Source: Escherichia coli (GTDB taxonomy: Bacteria > Pseudomonadota > Gammaproteobacteria > Enterobacterales > Enterobacteriaceae). Taken from it: a stretch of DNA of 64,000 nucleotides. Location: assembly GCA_021307345.1 (NCBI GenBank), contig CP089930.1, positions 2,542,001 to 2,606,000 on the forward strand, in the 5' to 3' direction. The notes beneath the pieces were generated by a model. It ran no database searches. It worked only from the letters and a program-made list of their open reading frames with translations, and was not told the DNA's origin. Shown piece after piece: positions 57,923-64,000 of this stretch. The number at the start of each line of letters is the position of its first letter. Position 1 is the stretch's first letter. Position numbers and translations under genes: made by a program.

Positions 57923-58065
57923 ACAAGGGTAAGGGTGGATTTCTCCCCCCTCTGATGAGTTGTTAGTAAGTCGGGAAACTTAACAGTAACAACACAACCA
58001 GTATGATGACGAACTTCATCATAACCCTTTCCTTCTGTAAGGCTCCTTCCTCGGGAGGGGCTTTC
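57923..58065 (+). ncRNA. sib: Sib antitoxin RNA (QUAD family)
   Basis: About 143 bases starting near ACAAGGGTAAGGGTGGATTT and ending in a stem-loop GGCTCC...GGGAGGGGCTTTCCC. The body is fully antisense to the ibs reading frame and its ribosome site. In E. coli these stable RNAs block translation and promote decay of ibs mRNA. Whether it corresponds to sibD or sibE cannot be decided from sequence alone. Ends are estimated. Confidence 0.85.
57963..58022 (-). CDS. ibs: Ibs small toxic membrane peptide
   Basis: A 19-residue open frame on the minus strand reads MMKFVIILVVLLLLSFPTY, the pattern of the Ibs type I toxins: a single very hydrophobic helix that damages the inner membrane when overproduced. 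A GGAAAGGGTT ribosome site precedes it. It is wholly covered by the antisense Sib RNA. Confidence 0.9.
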   Translation of the reverse strand: MMKFVIILVVLLLLSFPTY

Positions 58066-58214
58066 CCGTTTCAGCCCCTTACTGACTCCCCGATTGTTGA
58101 TGAGCGGCAGACCCCGCGCAATGCTTCCTCTGATGCAGTTTTACCTTCCCCGAGTCGACTCGCAAAACGCTGTAACAAGCTGATCATTTGCACTTTTTAG
58201 CGGAACGCAGATAT

Positions 58215-58244
58215 AAAAAATCCCCGGCTTTTTGAGCCAGGGAT
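58215..58244 (-). terminator. yqiK terminator
   Basis: On the minus strand ATCCCTGGCTC, an AAAA loop and AGCCGGGGAT are followed by TTTTTTAT. It lies shortly beyond the ancestral yqiK stop at 58261. Confidence 0.85.
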
Positions 58245-58260
58245 GTGGATATAAGAAGAT

Positions 58261-59921
58261 TTACTCTACGTTATCTGCGATGGGTATCGATGGAGTCAAT
58301 GGTGAAGTCAATGCCGCCAGCGAACCGCCTGAAACGCCGATTTCATTGAGGAGAGAGTCAATAAGCGGTGCCTGTGTGCGGTAAGAAAGGGCGGCTGATA
58401 ACGCCTGTTCTGCCAGATACCCCCACCAACGCAGCCTGATGTCGCATCACCCGTAGCGCCTCCACGATTCAGTCCATCCACCTGAATTATTTTAATACCG
58501 TCGATAGACTTCATCGGTTCTACGGATTTCTCGATTACTGCAGGAAGAGACTGCAACAGCGCCAGCTTGAACTTAAGACTGGTTTGTTCGTCAGAAAGTA
58601 CGTTGATAGCGTCGTTCAATGCACGTTGTGCTTCCGCTTCCGCCAGGCCTTTTTTACGTGTTGCCTCAGCTAACTCTACGATTGCTGCCGCCTGCATCTC
58701 TGCGGCTTCTTTTTCAGCTTTCGCTCGGACGGTCAGTTCGACCGCTTTGGTTTCCGCGTCTTGTGCTGCGGCAATCAGAGCAACCTGCTTGGCACGATCG
58801 GCTTCGGCGGTCTGACGAGTTGTTTCCACGTTTTGCTGGGCGCTTACCGCTTCTGCAAGTGCGAGGTTGGCACGCGCTTCCGCTTGTGACTGCTGTTCCG
58901 ATTTGGCCGCAATAGCGATCGATTTCGTCTGGTTGGCGATTTCGGTGACCTGCTGCTGTTCGATTTCTTTAATGCGAACTTCGCGTTCGGCCTCAACTTT
59001 TCTTGAGCGCACGGCCTGTTCGCGGTCGATTTCTGTTTCCTGAATTTGCCGTTCAGCCAGAATACGCGTCTGCTCTGCTTCACGACGACGTTCAGCTTCG
59101 AAAGCCGCAATTTTCGCATTCTGCTCTGCGGTGCGGGTTTTAACCTGCTGCTCCTGCTCAAGTGTCATAAACGCTTCTTGCTGTTCAATTTCCAGCTTCC
59201 GCGACAGCGCATCACGGTTTTTCTCACGTACTGCGACTTCCACATCTTGTTCAACTTCGTTACGCTCGCGGCGACGGCGTTCTGTTTCCTGCGTCAGCTT
59301 GGTTAAACCTTCGGCGTCAAAGGCGTTGTTCGGATTAAAATGTTCTTTAGAGGTCTGGTTAAAGTTGGTAAGTGACACGCTTTCCAGTTCCAGACCGTTT
59401 TTCGACAAGTCTTCTGCAACGGTATTTTGCACCCCCTGAACGAAGTTTTCGCGCGTATCCTGTAACTCATGCATAGTCATTTGTGCTGCGGTGGCACGCA
59501 GAGCATCGACGAATTTATCTTCGACCAGCATCCGTAAATCTTCCGGCGATAAGGTTCGTTGCCCTAACGTCTGAGCGGCGGTGGCGATGCCTTCTACCGA
59601 CGGTTTTACCCGCACGAAGAAAGCGACCACGACATCGACACGCATACGATCTTTCGTAATTAAACTATCAATCGTCGAGCGACTGACTTCCAGTTTCAAT
59701 GTATTCATATTGATAGGGATTATTTCATGGAAGATCGGCATAACAATTGCGCCGCCACTCATAACCACTTTTTGTCCGCCTAATCCGGTACGGACAAATG
59801 CCTGCTCGGCAGATGCCCGACGATAAAGTCGCGCGAAAATAATACCAATAATAAATAGAACGCATACGGCAACAATCGCCATAAACATCCAGGAAGGCAC
59901 TAAATTAACAATATCATCCAT
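58261..59921 (-). pseudogene. yqiK: YqiK, flotillin-like protein, C-terminal frameshift
   Basis: As read, the frame from 59921 ends at 58308 after 537 residues, but the last 37 residues (from IWQNRRYQ) are out of frame. Shifting one base near 58417-58424, next to a CCCCC run, restores LAEQALSAALSYRTQAPLI... to a stop at 58261, which with one inserted base gives the 553 residues of the K-12 protein. The intact part shows an N-terminal membrane helix (13-34), an SPFH/band 7 domain (about 50-230) and a long Glu/Ala-rich coiled coil. Flotillin-like proteins organise membrane microdomains. The coiled coil and SPFH domain are intact, so function may persist; a sequencing error is also possible. Operon with yqiJ. 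Confidence 0.9.
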
Positions 59922-59947
59922 TACTAAATTTCCTTTTAATTAAATAT

Positions 59948-60577
59948 TTATAATATATTTGGCCAGGGGTTTTTTTCAGCTAAATACCGCGTTGAAGAAA
60001 GCCGGCAAATAATTAACACCTTGTCACCTTTATTAAAAAAATTACCTTCTTCAGGTTCCAGTAATAAATAGTGTGTTTGACCGTATTGATCGGTGAGTTT
60101 TCCTTCACAGGGGTGACCTGAAGTTGCCTGATGACCGGTAATTAATGCCATGCAGCCAATATATTCTTCTTCGGTAATAGCAGAGCTATGGTCACGTGGA
60201 ACCCAGGGGGCAATTATCTTGCCGGTATAATGCACCATGATAATGGTGAGCAGTAAACTGACTGGAACAACGAACAGATTCGAGAGTGGGGCTTGCCAGA
60301 GCAAGATGCAGGTGTGCTGTAGCAAAACGCCAAGCAGTCCAAAGAAACCGGCTAACAGGCAGAGGACGACGAGGGCTGGCAGCCTTCCGATATTGAGATA
60401 ATGAAACGCTTGACTAATATTACCTGTGGTTATGGAATCGTAATGATCAAGATGTGCATCAAGAGCGCCAGAGAGCATATGGCCACAGATAATGGCAATA
60501 ATTTCCAACAGACCGATTAATAGTACAAAGGAAATAGCGAAAAGATAAGGTGCGTTATAGTCGGCAAATAAAATCAT
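59948..60577 (-). CDS. yqiJ: YqiJ, NfeD-like partner of YqiK
   Basis: 209-residue membrane protein with about four helices (5-35, 70-95, 97-125) and a C-terminal OB-fold-like domain (about 130-205, [37 protein letters not shown]). The domain order matches NfeD-type proteins, which commonly pair with flotillins. It lies 26 bases upstream of yqiK in the same operon. Confidence 0.9.
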   Translation of the reverse strand: MILFADYNAPYLFAISFVLLIGLLEIIAIICGHMLSGALDAHLDHYDSITTGNISQAFHYLNIGRLPALVVLCLLAGFFGLLGVLLQHTCILLWQAPLSNLFVVPVSLLLTIIMVHYTGKIIAPWVPRDHSSAITEEEYIGCMALITGHQATSGHPCEGKLTDQYGQTHYLLLEPEEGNFFNKGDKVLIICRLSSTRYLAEKNPWPNIL

Positions 60578-60843
60578 CAGTCACTCCATCGTCCATTCAG
60601 TGACGCATTGTTTATTATGGTATGGTTTCCTTGCTTACATTTGCTCTGACTAATAATAACATATGTTAGTGAGTTCTTAAAAGGAGAAGTCCTTTAATGT
60701 TATTTTTTATTTTTAGAAAAAGTGTGATCCTAAACAATATATTTACGCACGTTATGTTTAAAGGCACTACACTGATTAGGGAATACTGAAATCAGAAAAA
60801 GCATATAGCCTTAAAAGGTATGCGATAACCGGAGGATGTGCTT
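60578..60843. other. Divergent yqiJ/glgS intergenic region
   Basis: 266 AT-rich bases. It must carry the promoters of yqiJ and of glgS (known to depend on RpoS and cAMP-CRP); CTACACTGATTAGGG near 60766 is a candidate glgS core promoter but is not secure. No gene is seen. Confidence 0.45.
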
Positions 60844-61044
60844 ATGGATCATAGTCTTAATTCTTTAAATAATTTCGATTTCCTGGCGCGTAGTTTTGCC
60901 AGAATGCATTCTGAAGGCCGCCCGGTCGATATTCTGGCCGTCACCGGTAATATGGATGAAGAACATCGGACCTGGTTTTGCGCCCGCTATGCCTGGTATT
61001 GCCAGCGGATGACACAGTCAAAAGAACTGGAATTAGAACATTGA
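60844..61044 (+). CDS. glgS: GlgS (ScoR), surface composition regulator
   Basis: 66 residues from ATG 60844 ([22 protein letters not shown]), after a GGAGG ribosome site; a GTG two codons earlier is possible. Small helical protein first linked to glycogen synthesis and later shown to reduce motility and surface adhesins including type 1 fimbriae. Its stop lies 34 bases from the convergent ubiK stop; the fimbrial operon that I recall next to it in K-12 is absent. Confidence 0.95.
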   Translation: MDHSLNSLNNFDFLARSFARMHSEGRPVDILAVTGNMDEEHRTWFCARYAWYCQRMTQSKELELEH

Positions 61045-61048
61045 TATT

Positions 61049-61070
61049 ACGGGCCATTTGGCCCGTTTTT
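61049..61070. terminator. Terminator shared by glgS and ubiK (convergent)
   Basis: ACGGGCC and GGCCCGT form a tight stem with an ATTT loop, followed by TTTTTG on the plus strand. It fills the gap between the two convergent genes. Confidence 0.88.
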
Positions 61071-61078
61071 GTGTTGCT

Positions 61079-61378
61079 TTATTCTGCTTTATCAACGGGT
61101 GGGATAGCTGGAGGAGACTGAACTTCTGCTACCGGGTTATTGCGCGCTTCCAATTCACTGATGCGCTGTTCCAGTAACGCCAGTTTCTCACGGGTCCGTA
61201 ACAGAACCTGCGTCTGAACGTCGAATTCTTCACGGCTCACAAGATCGAGACGCGTCAGCTGCGCCTGGAGGGTTTGGCGGATTTTTTTCTCCACATCTTC
61301 CCCGAACTCCCTGATTCCTTTAGGCATTGATTCGTGAACCTGGCGAGCGATTTGCTCAATTTTTTTCGGGTCAATCAT
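61079..61378 (-). CDS. ubiK: UbiK, ubiquinone biosynthesis accessory factor
   Basis: 99 residues from ATG 61378 ([17 protein letters not shown]), preceded by AGGG; the frame is open to 61438. BMFP family (PF04380): an N-terminal amphipathic helix and a C-terminal trimeric coiled coil (about 45-80), then a Pro-rich tail. It forms a complex with UbiJ and promotes aerobic ubiquinone synthesis. Formerly YqiC. Confidence 0.93.
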   Translation of the reverse strand: MIDPKKIEQIARQVHESMPKGIREFGEDVEKKIRQTLQAQLTRLDLVSREEFDVQTQVLLRTREKLALLEQRISELEARNNPVAEVQSPPAIPPVDKAE

Positions 61379-61772
61379 TGTAGTTTCCCTGTACTGATAG
61401 GTGTTAAGTGCCATTGTAGTGCGATAAGGGTAAGGCATAAACCAGAATTATGTGAACCTATGCGTTGCCGCCGCTAATCATTAGCGTTATAGTGAATCCG
61501 CTTATTCTCAGGGCGGGGCGAAATTCCCCACCGGCGGTAAATCAACGTATGAACATTGCTTATGAACATAGTTGAAAGCCCGCGAGCGCTTTGGGTGCAA
61601 ACTCAAAGGACAGCAGATCCGGTGTAATTCCGGGGCCGACGGTTAAAGTCCGGATGGGAGAGAGTAACGATTCTGTCGGGCATGGACCCGCTCACGTTAT
61701 TTTGGCTATAAGCCGCCACTCCTAAGACTGCCCTGATTCTGGTAACCATAATTTTAGTGAGGTTTTTTTACC
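61379..61772 (+). promoter_or_regulatory. ribB control region: promoter, FMN riboswitch and expression platform
   Basis: The promoter TTGCCG (61465-61470), 17-base spacer, TATAGT (61488-61493) starts a long leader that carries the RFN element (61501-61669) and a GGTAACC.../...GGTTTTTTTACC segment (61740-61772) that includes the ribosome site. Confidence 0.85.
61501..61669 (+). promoter_or_regulatory. FMN riboswitch (RFN element) of ribB
   Basis: Begins CTCAGGGCGGGGCGAAATTCC with CCCACCGGCGG, continues through AGCCCGCGAGCG, GACAGCAGATCCGGTG, TCCGGGGCCGACGG and TAAAGTCCGGATGGGAGAGAG, the conserved blocks of the RFN aptamer. FMN binding stops ribB expression. The terminated leader corresponds to the sRNA SroG. 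Confidence 0.97.
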
Positions 61773-62426
61773 ATGAATCAGACGCTACTTTCCTCTTTTG
61801 GTACGCCTTTCGAACGTGTTGAAAATGCACTGGCTGCGCTGCGTGAAGGACGCGGTGTAATGGTGCTTGATGATGAAGACCGTGAAAACGAAGGCGATAT
61901 GATCTTCCCGGCAGAAACGATGACCGTTGAGCAGATGGCGCTGACCATTCGCCACGGTAGCGGTATTGTTTGCCTGTGTATCACCGAAGATCGTCGTAAA
62001 CAGCTTGATCTGCCGATGATGGTGGAAAATAACACCAGTGCCTATGGCACCGGTTTTACCGTGACCATTGAAGCTGCTGAAGGTGTGACTACCGGTGTTT
62101 CTGCCGCTGATCGTATTACAACCGTTCGTGCTGCTATTGCCGATGGCGCGAAACCGTCAGATCTGAATCGTCCGGGCCACGTTTTCCCACTTCGCGCGCA
62201 GGCAGGTGGTGTACTGACTCGCGGTGGTCATACTGAAGCGACTATTGATCTGATGACGCTGGCAGGCTTTAAACCGGCAGGTGTACTGTGTGAGTTGACG
62301 AATGATGATGGCACCATGGCGCGTGCGCCAGAGTGCATCGAGTTTGCGAATAAACACAATATGGCACTGGTTACTATCGAAGATCTGGTGTCATACCGTC
62401 AGGCACATGAGCGTAAAGCCAGCTGA
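61773..62426 (+). CDS. ribB: RibB, 3,4-dihydroxy-2-butanone 4-phosphate synthase
   Basis: 217 residues. It converts ribulose 5-phosphate to DHBP and formate for riboflavin synthesis. Acidic metal-binding loop [14 protein letters not shown] (about 33-46) and [28 protein letters not shown] (about 134-160) are typical. Single-domain form, not fused to RibA. Controlled by the FMN riboswitch directly upstream. Confidence 0.98.
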   Translation: MNQTLLSSFGTPFERVENALAALREGRGVMVLDDEDRENEGDMIFPAETMTVEQMALTIRHGSGIVCLCITEDRRKQLDLPMMVENNTSAYGTGFTVTIEAAEGVTTGVSAADRITTVRAAIADGAKPSDLNRPGHVFPLRAQAGGVLTRGGHTEATIDLMTLAGFKPAGVLCELTNDDGTMARAPECIEFANKHNMALVTIEDLVSYRQAHERKAS

Positions 62427-62458
62427 AAATCGCTGCTTAATTTACCGCGTTAATCAAG

Positions 62459-62490
62459 AAACCGAAGTTGTTGCTGGCTTCGGTTTTTAT
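62459..62490 (+). terminator. ribB terminator
   Basis: AACCGAAG (62459-62466) pairs with CTTCGGTT (62478-62485), then TTTATTTT. Confidence 0.88.
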
Positions 62491-62689
62491 TTTGCCTTCA
62501 TTATGCAAGATGTTAATTCCGCTTCTCTTTCTATGAGAAAATTTCATTAATATCAGGCAACCTTTTTCATTATGATCAAAATCATATAATTGTTTCGTTA
62601 TTATGCGACCATATGAATATATCCGAAAAAGGATATGTGAAATTTATGCGCCAAATGTTTAGTAATGTTAAATGTTAAGGGTAAAAAGG

Positions 62690-62860
62690 ATGTTTATCGC
62701 CTGGTACTGGATTGTATTGATTGCGCTGGCTGTGGTGGGTTATTTCCTGCATCTGAAACGTTATTGTCGGGCGTTCCGCCAGGACAGAGACGCACTGCTG
62801 GAAGCGCGGAACAAATACTTAAACAGTGCGAGAGAAGAGGCAGCAGAAAAGCTGGAATAG
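62690..62860 (+). CDS. Small single-pass membrane protein, unknown function
   Basis: 56 residues from ATG 62690 (MFIAWYWIVLIALAVVGYFLHLKRYCR), after AAGGG; an in-frame ATG at 62672 adds six residues but lacks a ribosome site. One membrane helix (about 3-19) is followed by a basic stretch and a charged helix ending EARNKYLNSAREEAAEKLE. The layout is that of small bitopic membrane proteins with a cytosolic helix. I do not recognise a named family. It lies alone between the ribB terminator and zupT. Confidence 0.7.
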   Translation: MFIAWYWIVLIALAVVGYFLHLKRYCRAFRQDRDALLEARNKYLNSAREEAAEKLE

Positions 62861-62917
62861 GGCTTTTGTGATGTTTGCAGATGTTGTCCATGCGCCGGAC
62901 AACATCTGAAGCCGTTT

Positions 62918-63691
62918 TTAACCAATTCCTGCCGTTTGTAGCAGTACTAAACTGAACCCCATCACTGACATTCCACATAGAACGCCATAGCTGGGGTTAT
63001 TATTGGGATCAATTTCTTTAGCCAATGGCATTAATTCATCAACGGAAAGTGCGACCATAATACCTGCAACCGCCGCCATGATTGCTGCCATTACCACTGG
63101 AGAAATCATGCTACCGAGGATTAACCATGCCAGAACACCACCGAGAATCTCTGCCAGTCCAGAAATCCCTGCCCACAGAATTGCGGTGCGTTTAGACCCC
63201 GTTGCCGCGTAAACCGGGCCTGCAACCGCCAGACCTTCAGGAATATTATGCAACGCCACTGCCAGAGCGATACCAAAGCCCAGCTCCAGGTTACTGCTTG
63301 CTGTGACAAAGGTGGCAATCCCTTCCGGGAAGTTATGCAGGCTGATACCCAGAGTGAGCAGAATAGCAGTGCGCTTGATTGATTTTGGTAGCGGCTGCAC
63401 TGATTTTTGCATTAAATCCTGCGGGTGAGCATGTGGCAACATGCGGTCCAGGCCAAAATAGCCCAGCAAACCAACGATAAACATACCGTAGCCCAGCACA
63501 GGCGACATCCCTTCGGCGGCTAATGCGGCAGGAAGCATCTCCATTAATGAGATGAGCAACATAATCCCCGCCGCAAATCCCAGCGAAAACGCCAGCAGTC
63601 GGTTTGAGGGTTTTTGTCCAAGAACGCCGAGAAACGCGCCAATAAACGTGGCTGCCCCCGCCAGTATGGTCAGAATGAGAGGTACTGACAT
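62918..63691 (-). CDS. zupT: ZupT, ZIP-family metal importer
   Basis: 257 residues from ATG 63691 ([12 protein letters not shown]); the open frame extends 42 bases upstream. Eight-helix ZIP transporter with metal-site motifs [10 protein letters not shown] (helix 4, about 120) and [12 protein letters not shown] (helix 5, about 149), and a His loop HAHPQD. It imports zinc and also iron, manganese and cobalt. Divergent from ygiD. Confidence 0.96.
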   Translation of the reverse strand: MSVPLILTILAGAATFIGAFLGVLGQKPSNRLLAFSLGFAAGIMLLISLMEMLPAALAAEGMSPVLGYGMFIVGLLGYFGLDRMLPHAHPQDLMQKSVQPLPKSIKRTAILLTLGISLHNFPEGIATFVTASSNLELGFGIALAVALHNIPEGLAVAGPVYAATGSKRTAILWAGISGLAEILGGVLAWLILGSMISPVVMAAIMAAVAGIMVALSVDELMPLAKEIDPNNNPSYGVLCGMSVMGFSLVLLQTAGIG

Positions 63692-63833
63692 CGACAACTC
63701 CTTATAATTCTTCAACTTCAGGTGGAGCTTCAAAATAACTGATGATGATCATCATGGTTATCTGGGTTCTTCGCCCACCGAACAAGCGTATTGTGAGGAT
63801 ATCAAAATGACACCTTCAATTAAGGATATCATC

Positions 63834-64000
63834 ATGTCTTCAACGCGTATGCCAGCATTGTTTTTAGGTCACGGTAGCCCGATGAACGTGCTGGAAGATA
63901 ATTTATATACCCAGGCCTGGCAGCGGCTAGGCGAGACATTGCCGCGCCCGAAAGCGATAGTCGCTATTTCTGCGCACTGGTTTACCCGTGGCACGGGAGT
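63834..64000 (+). CDS. ygiD: YgiD, 4,5-DOPA-extradiol-dioxygenase-like protein (partial)
   Basis: The first 55 residues are seen (MSSTRMPALFLGHGSPMNVLED..., IVAISAHWFTRGTGV), with metal-ligand motifs GHGSP and SAHW of the LigB-type extradiol dioxygenase superfamily (PF02900). The gene runs off the window. An alternative ATG at 63807, with a GAGG site, would add nine residues (MTPSIKDII). Confidence 0.9.
   Translation, partial: MSSTRMPALFLGHGSPMNVLEDNLYTQAWQRLGETLPRPKAIVAISAHWFTRGTG

Larger units (their letters stand above)
57844..58260. other. hldE-yqiK intergenic region with sib/ibs locus
   Basis: 417 bases that hold one sib antisense RNA and its ibs toxin gene, a short hairpin after hldE (AACCG/CGGTT, 57842-57856), and the yqiK terminator. 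I recall two tandem copies (sibD and sibE) here in K-12; only one is seen. Confidence 0.7.

Overview
The window is a chromosomal segment of Escherichia coli or a very close Escherichia relative. Most genes are collinear with, and nearly identical in length to, the K-12 genes around exuR-uxaCA-ebg-rpoD-ttd-glnE-ribB (K-12 order and lengths are recalled, not aligned). Gene order, the minor isoleucine tRNA, the rpsU-dnaG-rpoD macromolecular synthesis operon, REP/BIME repeats and the sib/ibs locus all point to this genus.

Layout. 1-2.4 kb: start of yqjC, then mzrA and yqjA (envelope functions) and the hexuronate repressor exuR. 2.4-7.75 kb: an AT-rich four-gene fimbrial operon (chaperone, major pilin, usher, tip adhesin) of the CS1/CFA-I alternate chaperone-usher type, lying between exuR and exuT. 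7.8-12.5 kb: exuT diverging from uxaC-uxaA, the galacturonate uptake and isomerase pathway, with an ExuR-type operator between them. 12.6-21.7 kb: ygjV, sstT, alx with its long structured leader, ygjR, ygjQ, ygjP, rlmG, fadH. 22-32.3 kb: carbohydrate genes ygjK, ygjJ, ygjI and the ebgR-ebgA-ebgC beta-galactosidase operon, then ygjH. 32.3-38.2 kb: patA, aer, the yqjI/yqjH iron-nickel pair, tRNA-Ile2, mug. 38.3-43.6 kb: rpoD, dnaG, rpsU, and divergent tsaD. 43.7-47.9 kb: tartrate fermentation genes ttdT-ttdB-ttdA and regulator ttdR. 47.9-57.8 kb: plsY, folB, uppP, cca, ygiM, ygiF, glnE, hldE. 57.9-64 kb: one sib/ibs type I toxin-antitoxin locus, yqiK (frameshifted), yqiJ, glgS, ubiK, the FMN riboswitch and ribB, a 56-residue membrane ORF, zupT and the start of ygiD.

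The main accessory feature is the CS1-like operon. Its 240 bases of upstream DNA hold 51 G/C (21%), its chaperone gene is also AT-rich, and it separates exuR from exuT, which are adjacent in K-12. The fimbrial operon that K-12 carries between glgS and ubiK (ygiL-yqiGHI, as I recall) is absent here, where only 34 bases separate the two genes. Other points of interest are a one-base deletion in yqiK, an EbgR-like operator over the ygjH promoter, a candidate sigma54/NtrC control region for patA, a terminator built into the ygjV coding end, and two inverted copies of a roughly 105-base dispersed palindromic element.
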